Part shown: positions 36,533 through 45,414 of the stretch, piece by piece
Layout: every line of letters begins with the position of its first letter
Position numbering within the stretch: the first letter of the stretch is position 1
From: Lachnoclostridium phytofermentans
Lineage (GTDB): Bacteria; Bacillota; Clostridia; Lachnospirales; Lachnospiraceae
Length of the DNA: 64,000 nucleotides
Reading direction: 5' to 3'
NCBI RefSeq assembly: GCF_000733755.1
Contig: NZ_JPOF01000006.1
Coordinates: 62,001 to 126,000, forward strand
Program-made: the position numbers and the translations under genes
The notes under the pieces: model-generated
Databases searched by the model: none
What the model saw: only the letters and a program-made list of their open reading frames with translations
Told to the model about the DNA's origin: nothing

Positions 36533-37564
36533 TTGAATACAACAATATCATACAAAGAAATCTTAGAGAATGCAAAGAAGAACATAGGCCCTTATTGTAA
36601 GGCGTGTGCTGAGTGCAATGGGAAAGCCTGTAAAAATCAAATACCTGGACCAGGTGCAAAAGGTGTCGGCGATACCGCCATACGAAACTACGATAAATGG
36701 AAAGAAATTCGTTTGAATATGGACACACTTGTAGCTTCCTCAACGATAGACACGAAAAAACAGATTTTTGGAAAGGAATTTGCTTACCCATTCTTTGCAG
36801 GCCCAGTAGGTGCTATTAACCTCCATTATGGGGACTCCTACAACGACCTTACCTACAATGAAGTATTAGTAAAAGCTTGTGCAGATGCTGGAATTGCTGC
36901 TTTTACAGGGGATGGAGTTAATCCTGAGGTTATGAAGTCTGCTACAGATTGTATCAAATCAGCAGGTGGAGTTGGCATTCCTACTGTAAAGCCTTGGAAT
37001 ACAGATACTTTAAAAGAGAAATTTCAACACGTTGAGAATAGTAATGCATTTGCTGTCGCTATGGATGTTGATGCAGCCGGATTACCATTCTTAAAAAATA
37101 TGCAACCACCAGCAGGTAGAAAATCAGTGGAAGAGTTGCGTGAGATAATCAAGCAGATAAATCAGCCATTTATAGTAAAAGGTGTTATGACAGTAAAAGG
37201 TGCCGCAAAAGCCTACGAAGCAGGTGCTTCAGGAATTATGGTTTCTAACCACGGTGGCCGGGTACTTGACCAATGTCCATCTACTGCTGAAGTTCTAGAA
37301 GAGATTGCAAAAGAGTTTAAAGGAAAAATGACAATATTTGTGGATGGTGGTATCCGTTCTGGAGCGGATGTTTTTAAATCGTTAGCGCTTGGTGCTGATG
37401 CAGCAGTGATTGCCAGACCTTTTGTTACAGCAGTATTTGGCGGTGGTTATGAGGGAGTTAGATCCTATATTCAAAAAATTGGGGCGGAACTCATTGATGC
37501 CATGGAAATGTGTGGAGTTTCAACTTTAGAAGAAATCACATCAGACTGCATTTGGAGATTATAA
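36533..37564 (+). CDS. FMN-dependent alpha-hydroxy-acid oxidizing protein
   Basis: The start is TTG 36533, nine bases after AAGGAG, giving 343 residues. The beta/alpha-barrel flavin domain shows the family markers PFIVKGVMT, IMVSNHGGRVLDQ (active-site His and Arg) and FVDGGIRSGADVFKSLALGA. An N-terminal cysteine cluster (residues 20-36, CKACAECNGKACKNQ) is not part of classical lactate or glycolate oxidases. It may hold a metal or iron-sulfur centre, as in other clostridial members. The substrate is unknown. It stands alone. Confidence 0.82.
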   Translation: MNTTISYKEILENAKKNIGPYCKACAECNGKACKNQIPGPGAKGVGDTAIRNYDKWKEIRLNMDTLVASSTIDTKKQIFGKEFAYPFFAGPVGAINLHYGDSYNDLTYNEVLVKACADAGIAAFTGDGVNPEVMKSATDCIKSAGGVGIPTVKPWNTDTLKEKFQHVENSNAFAVAMDVDAAGLPFLKNMQPPAGRKSVEELREIIKQINQPFIVKGVMTVKGAAKAYEAGASGIMVSNHGGRVLDQCPSTAEVLEEIAKEFKGKMTIFVDGGIRSGADVFKSLALGADAAVIARPFVTAVFGGGYEGVRSYIQKIGAELIDAMEMCGVSTLEEITSDCIWRL

Positions 37565-37678
37565 CAGAAACATTGTAAAAGGGTGATATAAGATGAAGAA
37601 AACAATAGTAATCACGAAGAAAGTTACAGGAGGGATTACGAAAAGATAGCCCTTCTAAATATTAAGGAGGAATTTTTT

Positions 37679-38176
37679 TTGGATATTATCATCAGAGAAA
37701 CGAAGGAAGAAGACTTATCTAATATTATGGAGTTGTGGAACAATGGGGAAGTGATGCATTATGTTGGATTCCCAAATGGATTAGGTATTAAACTAACAGA
37801 CTTAGAGCGCTGGCTTTGTGGAGTAAATCAAAATGAACTCCGAAAGCACTATAGTATCTATGCAAATGAATTAGGGTACTGTGGTGAGACTTATTATGAG
37901 ATTGATACCGCTCATGACCTTGCAACGCTTGACATTAAGTTACTTCCAAAAGCTCAGGGGAAGGATATTGCTCATTATGCGCTATCTTATGCAATTACTA
38001 AGGTTTTTGATAATTCATTAGCAACTAGGGCTTATGTTGATCCTAACCCAGAGAATAAAAGAGCTTGGAAGTTATATGATAAATTAGGATTTATAAGCAA
38101 ACCAAGACCAGACTTTTTAGAACCATATGAAACCTACCTAGAGATTACGAAAGAGGTATGGAGTAAAAAAGAATAG
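37679..38176 (+). CDS. GNAT-family N-acetyltransferase
   Basis: This 165-residue protein starts with TTG 37679, seven bases after AAGGAGG. It opens IIIRETKEEDLSNIMELW and shows the acetyl-CoA loop LLPKAQGKDIAHYALSYA, followed by YVDPNPENKRAWKLYDKLGF, both typical of the RimJ/RimL-like GNAT group. The target is unknown. A hairpin terminator follows directly. Confidence 0.82.
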   Translation: MDIIIRETKEEDLSNIMELWNNGEVMHYVGFPNGLGIKLTDLERWLCGVNQNELRKHYSIYANELGYCGETYYEIDTAHDLATLDIKLLPKAQGKDIAHYALSYAITKVFDNSLATRAYVDPNPENKRAWKLYDKLGFISKPRPDFLEPYETYLEITKEVWSKKE

Positions 38177-38185
38177 TATTTTATT

Positions 38186-38219
38186 AAAACGACAACCAGA
38201 ATGTTGGTTGTCGTTTTTA
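38186..38219 (+). terminator. Terminator of the GNAT gene
   Basis: A 13-base-pair stem (38186-38198 with 38205-38217) with a six-base loop runs into TTTTT. Confidence 0.85.
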
Positions 38220-38290
38220 GTAATAGTCAGTTGAGTCAATGAATGCTCGAGATTGATGAATAATAGTTTTAAGTTAAGAATGCAACTAAT

Positions 38291-38343
38291 AAAAAATCGC
38301 CTCGCAAACAATTAGTATCTAATTAAGTGCGGGCGATTTTTTT
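38291..38343. terminator. Bidirectional terminator before the sensor kinase end
   Basis: A run of A, then TCGCC, pairs with GGCGA and a run of T (38291-38301 with 38332-38343). A second CGCA/TGCG pairing lies inside. The A and T runs serve transcripts from both sides, including the minus-strand kinase operon ending at 38401. Confidence 0.75.
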
Positions 38344-38400
38344 GTGTGCTTGTTAAGTATTTTTTGTGGTAATGACATTATACGCGAAACGTTTTTAAGA

Positions 38401-39624
38401 TTATATGGGAAATCTTGCGCTAATAATCAGTGAATGGCCGTCTGGAGAATCGGCACGAATCGTCCCTTTATGCGTAGCCACAATAGCTTTCGCTATAGAA
38501 AGACCGATTCCATATCCTCCGGTTTGGGAGTTTCTTGATTTGTCTGTACGGTAAAATCGGTCAAACAGATGTTTCCTATCTTCCGGTAAGATTGGTTCAC
38601 AAGTGTTTTGTACACTAAGACAAAGATAACGGGCAGCCTGTTCCAGAGTTAGGGAGATTGTTCCTCTGTCATCGGAGTATTTCAGAGCGTTATCAAGCAA
38701 AATGGTAACCAATTGGCGGATAGCTTTCTCATCTCCGTGGTAAGAGATTAGGGGCGGAACTTGTATGGTAAAAGTTTTTCCTTGGGATACAGCCAGTGAT
38801 TCAAAAGACTGGGCTGTTTCGCTGATAACGTCTGACATAGGGAAATCAATCACTTGAAAGTGACTATCCTTTTCCTCCATACGGGAAAGAAAAACCAACT
38901 CATGAATCAGTCCCGTAAGCCGTTTGGTCTGTTTTTTAATATCTTGAAACCACTCGTTTTCGCCATGTTCTATTTCCAAAACATCCACATCCGCATCAAT
39001 AATCGTAATAGGTGTTTTCAGATCGTGGCTGGCATTGGTGATAAACTGTGTTTGCTTTTCGTAACTGTCGGAAATCGGTTTCACAATCCGTGCGGACAGA
39101 ATATATAACAGAAGGGAAACCATAAAAAATCCGGCAAGAGAGATCCCTACGCTGATGAGAAGGAAGGATTTAACGGAATCCAGTGTTCTGCCACAATCAA
39201 GAAAAACAATCATGCTGCCCATGGAATCAGATTGAATCGCAAAGCGGTATTCTCCTACAAAGCCTTTGGAACGTCCTAAATCCCATACTTGTTCTGTGTA
39301 GGCAACTGCTGTTTCCGGAGTAACAGCTGCAATTTTCCCTGTATCTACAAAGGTAACAGCTCCGGCCCTGTCTAATCGAACGGTAAAAAAGCGAGTTTCA
39401 AAGGGAAGCTCCGGGGACATCTTTCGTTCAAAATACTTATCTTCCATGCTGTGTTTCTCCGGAAATCTACCACCATTTGAAAGCAATAATTTCAGCGTAT
39501 TGTCGGAGGAGCTTAGTACATGTTGATAATTGAGCAGATTTACAGCCCCCATAATCACAGAAAGCACTAGAAACAAGAGTCCCATGGCCAATGCAATAAA
39601 TTTAATTCTCAGTTTTTGCAGCAT
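38401..39624 (-). CDS. Two-component sensor histidine kinase
   Basis: The 407-residue membrane kinase has an N-terminal helix, an extracellular sensor of about 120 residues, a second helix near 155-180, and the phospho-acceptor box ITNASHDLKTPITII (His about 199). The ATPase motifs are DNALKYS, GGYGIGLSIAKAI and the final SARFPI. Its start overlaps the regulator stop by one base (TAATG), and GGAGGAG precedes it. Base composition is richer in G and C than genes on the left. It is divergent from the VTC-domain gene group, which it probably controls. Confidence 0.88.
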   Translation of the reverse strand: MLQKLRIKFIALAMGLLFLVLSVIMGAVNLLNYQHVLSSSDNTLKLLLSNGGRFPEKHSMEDKYFERKMSPELPFETRFFTVRLDRAGAVTFVDTGKIAAVTPETAVAYTEQVWDLGRSKGFVGEYRFAIQSDSMGSMIVFLDCGRTLDSVKSFLLISVGISLAGFFMVSLLLYILSARIVKPISDSYEKQTQFITNASHDLKTPITIIDADVDVLEIEHGENEWFQDIKKQTKRLTGLIHELVFLSRMEEKDSHFQVIDFPMSDVISETAQSFESLAVSQGKTFTIQVPPLISYHGDEKAIRQLVTILLDNALKYSDDRGTISLTLEQAARYLCLSVQNTCEPILPEDRKHLFDRFYRTDKSRNSQTGGYGIGLSIAKAIVATHKGTIRADSPDGHSLIISARFPI

Positions 39625-40295
39625 TATGTCTCCTCCAATGAGTAACCGGCGTTTCTTTGCGCTTTAATTTGAACATTCGCATGAAGTGCCAACAGCTTTT
39701 TTCTTAAATAGGAAATATAAACCCAAACGACATTAGTTTCTACTTCGCTATCATACCCCCAAACCTTTTCAAGAAATCGTTCGCTGGAAACAAGGCAATG
39801 GGGATTGGAAATCAGTAGTTCCATCATCTGAAATTCCTTGTTTGCCAGACGAAAACTCCCACCGCAAGAGGATAGTTCGTAAGTGGAACTGTCCAAAGTG
39901 ATATTACCAAATTTTATCTGGGAATCCAGATGAACGGTCTGATTGCGGGTCATAGCGCGTATTCGTGCCAAAAGTTCTTTGGTATCAAAGGGTTTGGTAA
40001 GATAATCATTGGCACCACTGTCCAGACCAAGGACTTTATCGTCCACCTCTGATTTTGCGGTGAGCATAAGAATAGGAATGGTGTTCCCCTGTGCTCTTAG
40101 CTTTTTTAAAACGGAAATACCATCTAGTTTCGGCATCATAATATCCAGAATCACACCATCATAATTGCCGGCTTCAAGATAAATAAGAGCATCTTCTCCA
40201 TTATAAACTGCATCGACGGAATAATTGTTTTTCTTAAGAATTGTTATCATAGCCTTTGACAGAGATTTCTCATCCTCTGCAAGCAATAGTCTCAT
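39624..40295 (-). CDS. OmpR/PhoB-type response regulator
   Basis: ATG 40295, eight bases after AAGGAGG, is chosen over the longer form starting at 40304. The 223-residue protein has a receiver domain (MRLLLAEDEKSLS acidic pair, ILDIMMPKLDG phospho-Asp, LTAKS, KPFDTKELLARIRA). A winged-helix DNA-binding domain follows, with VWVYISYLRKKL and the closing AQRNAGYSL. It is the first gene of a two-gene operon with the sensor kinase and faces the gene group starting at 40523. Confidence 0.9.
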   Translation of the reverse strand: MRLLLAEDEKSLSKAMITILKKNNYSVDAVYNGEDALIYLEAGNYDGVILDIMMPKLDGISVLKKLRAQGNTIPILMLTAKSEVDDKVLGLDSGANDYLTKPFDTKELLARIRAMTRNQTVHLDSQIKFGNITLDSSTYELSSCGGSFRLANKEFQMMELLISNPHCLVSSERFLEKVWGYDSEVETNVVWVYISYLRKKLLALHANVQIKAQRNAGYSLEET

Positions 40296-40522
40296 ATAGT
40301 ACACCTCCTTGTGCTTTGCTTTATTTCATTATATCATACCGGACAAACATTAATTCAAGTTAAAAATAGCTTTCTGCTTCTACATAATAGCATGATACTT
40401 TATACAGATGTTTTGAATATATGAACTTTTTGTGTTTTAAAGTTCAGTTATGTTTCGTCTGTCATAATCGGTGTAAAGAGAAGCGAAAAACTAGATGCTT
40501 CCGCAGAAAGGAGACGATATTT

Positions 40523-41242
40523 ATGGCATATCAGACAATATTTAAGCGCTTTGAAATTAAGTACCTGCTTAGTCTAGAGCAAAAGGAACAGCTTTGCCAG
40601 GTTATGAAACCATATATGGAGTTAGACAAATACGGACATTCCACGATACGCAATATTTACTATGATACAGACTCCTATTGGTTAATAAGGCAATCGATTG
40701 AAAAACCAGCTTATAAAGAAAAATTGCGGATTCGTAGTTACGAAAAAGCAGATAAAGACACCCCAGTGTTTGTTGAACTAAAGAAGAAATACAAATCAGT
40801 GGTATTTAAGCGACGGATTCAGATACCAAAACAGCAAGCATTCAATTGGCTGGCTGGAAAAGAGCTGGCTCCGCAACAGACACAGATTGCCAACGAAATT
40901 GACTATTTCCGTAGCTTTTATAAGACGCTTCATCCGGTGGTGTTTCTAAGTTACGAGCGAGAAGCTTTTTACTCTCTTAGCGGAGACGACTTTCGAATCA
41001 CCTTCGACGAGAACATATTATGCCGTGAAGAGGAACTCTCTCTGGAGTCGGAGGTATGGGGGACACCTCTTTTGGAGAAAGGGCAGATTTTGATGGAGGT
41101 AAAAACATCGGGTGGCATCCCTCTTTGGATGACTCATTTTCTCACTCAGCAGCACATTCAGAAGACTTCTTTTTCTAAATACGGTATTGCGTATCAGAAC
41201 ATGATTTTTTCAAAAACATTAGGAGGTAAATTATATGCTTGA
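40523..41242 (+). CDS. VTC-domain protein (polyphosphate polymerase-like)
   Basis: ATG 40523 follows AAAGGAG; the longer reading frame from 40421 has no site. The 239-residue protein shows the basic tunnel motifs of VTC/polyphosphate polymerase domains: FEIKYLLS, RNIYYDTDSYWLIR, KLRIRSYEK, FVELKKKYKSVVFKRR and a C-terminal ILMEVKTSGG. In bacteria this domain is often paired with DUF4956 membrane proteins and CotH- or DUF4353-like surface proteins, as here. Its role in those clusters is not settled. It overlaps the DUF4956 gene by eight bases. Confidence 0.82.
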   Translation: MAYQTIFKRFEIKYLLSLEQKEQLCQVMKPYMELDKYGHSTIRNIYYDTDSYWLIRQSIEKPAYKEKLRIRSYEKADKDTPVFVELKKKYKSVVFKRRIQIPKQQAFNWLAGKELAPQQTQIANEIDYFRSFYKTLHPVVFLSYEREAFYSLSGDDFRITFDENILCREEELSLESEVWGTPLLEKGQILMEVKTSGGIPLWMTHFLTQQHIQKTSFSKYGIAYQNMIFSKTLGGKLYA

Positions 41243-41930
41243 TTCAATTTTTAGGGGGCTTTTTGACACCGATATGGTCAGCGTGATTTCAGTATCGGAT
41301 TTTCTGATTTGTGTAGGGGGATCTTTACTGATAGGACTTATCCTCGCCTTTGCTTATATGTATCACACCCGATATACCAAAAGCTTTGTAGCCACTTTAG
41401 CAATGCTTCCCGCAGTGGTTTGCGTTGTGATAATGATGGTTAATGGCAATGTGGGAACTGGCGTCGCTGTGGCGGGTGCGTTTAGTCTGGTGCGATTTCG
41501 TTCCGTGCCTGGTACCGCAAAGGAAATTGGTGCTTTATTCCTGTCGATGGGCGCTGGCTTGATTGCAGGGATGGGATACCTGGCCTTTGCATTCCTCTTT
41601 ACACTGATTCTCTGTGGAGTTATGATGCTTTACAACCGTTTGGACTTTGGCGCACAGAAAAACAACGATAGCTACAAAACGCTACACATTACCATACCGG
41701 AGAATTTAGACTATACAGGGGTATTCGAGGATCTCTTTTCTCAATATGCTGCTGCCTGTGAGCTAATCAGCGTCAAAACAACGAATATGGGTAGTTTGTT
41801 TAAGCTCACCTATAATATAACCCTGCGTAACCCAAAGATGGAAAAAGAACTGATCGACGAGCTACGCTGTCGTAACGGGAATTTAGAAATCAGTATTTCC
41901 AATCAGGAAATGACTCAATTAGGGCTTTAA
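41235..41930 (+). CDS. DUF4956 membrane protein
   Basis: The 231-residue protein has three to four membrane helices in its first 130 residues and a soluble C-terminal domain. Typical segments are GTGVAVAGAFSLVRFRSVPG and GTAKEIGALFLSMGAGLIAG, near-invariant in DUF4956. The start lies inside the VTC gene and follows AGGAGG, so the two are co-translated. The VTC/DUF4956 pair may build or export a polyphosphate-like or other anionic polymer; that is inference. Confidence 0.85.
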   Translation: MLDSIFRGLFDTDMVSVISVSDFLICVGGSLLIGLILAFAYMYHTRYTKSFVATLAMLPAVVCVVIMMVNGNVGTGVAVAGAFSLVRFRSVPGTAKEIGALFLSMGAGLIAGMGYLAFAFLFTLILCGVMMLYNRLDFGAQKNNDSYKTLHITIPENLDYTGVFEDLFSQYAAACELISVKTTNMGSLFKLTYNITLRNPKMEKELIDELRCRNGNLEISISNQEMTQLGL

Positions 41931-41949
41931 GAAATGGAGGTTCAGTATT

Positions 41950-43848
41950 ATGAAGAACAGAATACGTATTTTGGCTGTTTTAATGTCGCTCCTGTTGCTC
42001 GCAGGGTGTAGTAATCCTACAAGCACAGGCGATGGCGACCCACAAGCTACGAAGGAACCAACTGCTCAAACATCAAACAATACACCTGCTGAAACAAATG
42101 TGAATACCTCAGAAACTTTTTCTGACCGGGATTATGAGACCAGTTATGACAAAAACACAAGTGTAAGCATAACCCTGAACGGAGATTCGGCGGAATGCAG
42201 TTCCGATGCTGTTAAGATTTCTGGGTCAACCGTCACAATCTCGAATGAGGGAACCTATATTCTTTCTGGTACATTAGATAACGGCATGATTATTGTGAAT
42301 GCTGAAAACACTGATAAACTGCAGCTGGTGCTTCATGGTGTAACAATTAACAGCAAATCATCGGCAGCAATTTACATTGCTCAGGCAGACAAGGTGTTTT
42401 TGACCCTTGCACCGGGTTCTGAGAACATCCTTTCTAATGGTGGTGAATTTACAGCCATTGATGATAACAATATTGACGCCGCTGTTTTTTCCAAGGACGA
42501 TTTGACAATAAACGGTCAGGGAAATCTGACGGTCATATCTCCAGCAGGTCATGCTATCGTATCAAAGGATGATCTGGTTGTGACCGGCGGCGAGTATACG
42601 ATCACTTCTGCAAATCACGGACTTAGCGGCAAAGACAGCGTGCGAATCGCTGACGGAACCTTTACTATGACTACTGGGAAAGATGGCATCCACGCGGAGA
42701 ATTCGGACGATACCTCTCTGGGCTTTGTCTATCTTGCCTCCGGAACTTATGATATTAAAGCAGATGGTGATGGTGTAAGTGCATCCAATTATTTGCAGAT
42801 TGAAGATGGCAGCTATACCATCAAGACAGGTGGTGGTAGCAGTACTGTAACCAAAGAATCAGATGGTAGCTGGGGCTGGAATCTTCCTGGAAGAGAACAA
42901 AGTACTAATACCGCTGAAGATTCTATCAGTGCCAAAGGTATGAAGGCAAGTGGAAAACTATTGATTAATAGCGGTAGCTTCTCCATTGATTCAGCGGACG
43001 ATGCCTTACATTCCAATTCCGACCTTACGGTAAATGGAGGAACTTTTGAAATTTCCACAGGTGATGATGGACTTCATGCCGATGGAACTGCAACCGTGGC
43101 AGACGGAAGCATTACCATTACAAAAAGCTATGAGGGTATCGAAGGGCAGAATATTAACATTTCCGGCGGCATCATACATCTCATTTCCAGTGATGACGGG
43201 CTAAACGCCGCAGGCGGTAATGACCAAAGCGGAAACGGTGGTTTTAGTGGATTTCAAGATAAAGGTGGCTTTGACACTGCCACAGACAGCTCAATTAACA
43301 TTTCTGGCGGAAAGATATTCATTGACGCTTCTGGCGACGGCGTGGATTCCAATGGTTCATTGAATGTTTCGGGTGGTGAGACTTATGTTTCAGGTCCTAC
43401 AAACGACGGAAACGGTGCACTGGATTATAACGGGGACGCAACCATAACCGGCGGTATATTCGTGGCAGCCGGTTCCACTGGAATGGCACAAAACTTCGGG
43501 TCTTCTTCCACGCAGGGCTCCATGCTGGTTTCTGTTGGTTCTAATTCAGAAAACAGCACCATTACATTGACAGATAATAGCGGTAAGAATCTACTTAGTT
43601 GGGTAGTAGAAAAGTCGTTTTCCTGCGTAGTTATCAGCTGTCCTGAGATTGTGGAGGGCGAAACCTATACGGTATCTATCGGAGGGACAACCGAAGAAGT
43701 AACCATGAGTAGCTTAATCTACGGTTCCGAAGGTATGGGTGGTAATCCCGAAGGTATGGGTGGTAATCCCGGAGGTATGGGCGGTAATCCTGGAGATAAG
43801 GGTGGTAAACCCGGCGGTATGGGCGGAGGAAAAGGAACACGCCCATAG
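41950..43848 (+). CDS. DUF4353-type lipoprotein with right-handed beta-helix repeats and Gly-rich tail
   Basis: This 632-residue lipoprotein has lipobox LLAGC. A Thr-rich linker (about 25-55) leads into a long run of parallel beta-helix-like repeats (about 60-530). Turns there include DDALHSNSDLTVNGG and DGLHADGTATVADGS. A beta-sandwich-like end follows, then a tail of six GxGGNP-type repeats (GMGGNPEGMGGNPGGMGG) closing in a basic stretch. The family is annotated as carbohydrate-binding DUF4353. It probably sits outside and interacts with a surface polymer made or moved by the upstream gene products. GGAGG precedes the ATG. Confidence 0.8.
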   Translation: MKNRIRILAVLMSLLLLAGCSNPTSTGDGDPQATKEPTAQTSNNTPAETNVNTSETFSDRDYETSYDKNTSVSITLNGDSAECSSDAVKISGSTVTISNEGTYILSGTLDNGMIIVNAENTDKLQLVLHGVTINSKSSAAIYIAQADKVFLTLAPGSENILSNGGEFTAIDDNNIDAAVFSKDDLTINGQGNLTVISPAGHAIVSKDDLVVTGGEYTITSANHGLSGKDSVRIADGTFTMTTGKDGIHAENSDDTSLGFVYLASGTYDIKADGDGVSASNYLQIEDGSYTIKTGGGSSTVTKESDGSWGWNLPGREQSTNTAEDSISAKGMKASGKLLINSGSFSIDSADDALHSNSDLTVNGGTFEISTGDDGLHADGTATVADGSITITKSYEGIEGQNINISGGIIHLISSDDGLNAAGGNDQSGNGGFSGFQDKGGFDTATDSSINISGGKIFIDASGDGVDSNGSLNVSGGETYVSGPTNDGNGALDYNGDATITGGIFVAAGSTGMAQNFGSSSTQGSMLVSVGSNSENSTITLTDNSGKNLLSWVVEKSFSCVVISCPEIVEGETYTVSIGGTTEEVTMSSLIYGSEGMGGNPEGMGGNPGGMGGNPGDKGGKPGGMGGGKGTRP

Positions 43849-43863
43849 CTAAAAGGAGGACTT

Positions 43864-44022
43864 ATGATAATACAGGAAAAAATTGCATTGATTCCAGCGT
43901 ATGAACCGACCGATCTTCTTATTGATTTGGTGGAAGCTGTAGAGAAAGCTCAGTTTTTACCCATTGTAATTGATGACGGCAGTGGCTTAGGATTGGTTTG
44001 TACAGAGTTTTCTTATTTTTAG
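43864..44022 (+). pseudogene. Truncated family 2 glycosyltransferase (52-codon remnant)
   Basis: A strong AAAAGGAGGA site and ATG open 52 codons: MIIQEKIALIPAYEPTDLLI and then FLPIVIDDGSG. This is the first strand-helix-strand and the DDGSG nucleotide-sugar motif of GT2 enzymes. The frame then runs out at TAG 44022, where a normal enzyme would continue another 200 or more residues. It is probably the residue of a deletion, since the next gene begins only 50 bases later. In related clusters a full GT2/GtrA-type gene is commonly found here. Confidence 0.65.
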
Positions 44023-44072
44023 ACATCAAGGTACAATCAAGCGAAACAAAAGCGAAAAGGAGGGATAGAATC

Positions 44073-45020
44073 TTGAAAAAATATTTAGGAGTCATTATTT
44101 TTTCAGTTCTTCTGCTGAGTTTTACTGTGTATATTGCACTGGATACCTTTGTGATTACACGGGTCTACACACACGAGCAAGATAGCAGTGAACAGGACAT
44201 AACGCAAAATATAGATAACAATAGTTATTCTTTAGAAAATTCATCAAAAGAGAATGCAGATACCGAGAAAACGACGAACCAGGTTGTCATCACCGGCAAC
44301 ACATACAGCGATGATAATATCAACATTACTCTCACGCAGTACCGAGAATATGATACTTCCATTTATGTAGCTGATGTAACCCTTTCTTCGGCAGAATATT
44401 TGCAGACGGCACTTGCTCAAAATGCCTACGGCAGAAATGTGACAGAAAAGACTTCAAAAATCGCAGCAGAAAACCATGCGATTCTGGCAATTAACGGAGA
44501 TTACTACGGTGCACAAGAAAAAGGATATGTACTTCGTAATGGTGTGATCTATCGAGACTTTCCATCCAAAAATCAGGAAGATTTGGTCATCAACAAAGAC
44601 GGGAGCTTCAAAATCATAACCGAAGGAGATGTGTCGGCAAGTGAGCTTCTTAAGGATGGAGCTGTACAAATTTTATCCTTCGGTCCTGCCCTGCTCAATA
44701 ATGGAGAAATCGCTGTCACGCAGGAGGAAGAAGTCGGCAAATCAAAAGCTAGCAATCCCCGCACTGCGATTGCGGTTGTGGACGATCTGCATTATTTGTT
44801 TGTTGTCTCGGATGGACGGACGAACGAAAGTGAAGGCCTTTCCCTCTATGAACTGGCAGAATTTGTACAGGGTCTTGGTGCTAAGACTGCCTATAACCTT
44901 GACGGCGGCGGTTCTTCCACCATGTATTTTAACGGTGAGATCATCAACAATCCGACCACCAATGGTAAGAGCATTCAAGAAAGGAGCGTGAGCGACATTG
45001 TTTTTATTGGTAACGAGTAA
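44073..45020 (+). CDS. Phosphodiester glycosidase family protein (NAGPA domain)
   Basis: TTG 44073, nine bases after AAGGAGG, gives a 315-residue protein with one N-terminal membrane helix and a Ser/Thr-rich linker. The longer frame from 43998 overlaps the glycosyltransferase remnant and has no site. The NAGPA-type domain (about 90-315) carries ILAINGDYY, NPRTAIAVVDD and the conserved NLDGGGSSTMYF. Relatives split N-acetylglucosamine- or sugar-phosphodiester linkages, which would fit processing of an anionic surface polymer. It overlaps the next gene by 23 bases. Confidence 0.82.
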   Translation: MKKYLGVIIFSVLLLSFTVYIALDTFVITRVYTHEQDSSEQDITQNIDNNSYSLENSSKENADTEKTTNQVVITGNTYSDDNINITLTQYREYDTSIYVADVTLSSAEYLQTALAQNAYGRNVTEKTSKIAAENHAILAINGDYYGAQEKGYVLRNGVIYRDFPSKNQEDLVINKDGSFKIITEGDVSASELLKDGAVQILSFGPALLNNGEIAVTQEEEVGKSKASNPRTAIAVVDDLHYLFVVSDGRTNESEGLSLYELAEFVQGLGAKTAYNLDGGGSSTMYFNGEIINNPTTNGKSIQERSVSDIVFIGNE

Positions 45021-45414
45021 AAATCCAAAGACACTGGAACGGTGGGAGTTTCTATATCTTGTGACATCGTTGTTTTTTCTGATTTTTGGTGCAGTTTACG
45101 AACATTTTAGCCATGAGGTTTACTCAAACTATATGATTTATGCTTTTGTAATTCCTCTTGTTGGCGGTACGTTTCTATCTTTTCTGTTGGATCTGCTCAG
45201 TCAAAAAACAATGCCGGGAAGGATCACATTCTTCTTATACAGTGCGGGTATCATCGTATTGACAGTAGGCTGTATATTTCAAGGTGTTTTGGATATCTAC
45301 GGGACAACAAACCGACTTATGATAATTTATTGGCTTGTTGGTATTTCCCTGCTGATAATAAGTACCATCGCTTATATCATCGGTGTTCTCTATATACACA
45401 ACAATTATTCCTAA
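44998..45414 (+). CDS. Small four-helix membrane protein of unknown function
   Basis: The TTG start at 44998 lies inside the preceding gene, 11 bases after AAGGAG, suggesting coupled translation. The 138-residue product has four hydrophobic segments (including YLVTSLFFLIFGAVYEHF) and little else. It closes the VTC gene group; I do not recognise a family. A hairpin without T run follows at 45433-45456. Confidence 0.55.
   Translation: MFLLVTSKNPKTLERWEFLYLVTSLFFLIFGAVYEHFSHEVYSNYMIYAFVIPLVGGTFLSFLLDLLSQKTMPGRITFFLYSAGIIVLTVGCIFQGVLDIYGTTNRLMIIYWLVGISLLIISTIAYIIGVLYIHNNYS

Noticed and set aside
44629-44991. 120-codon ORF overlapping the phosphodiester glycosidase gene
   Set aside because: It is in another frame of a gene with an intact NAGPA domain and has no family features.
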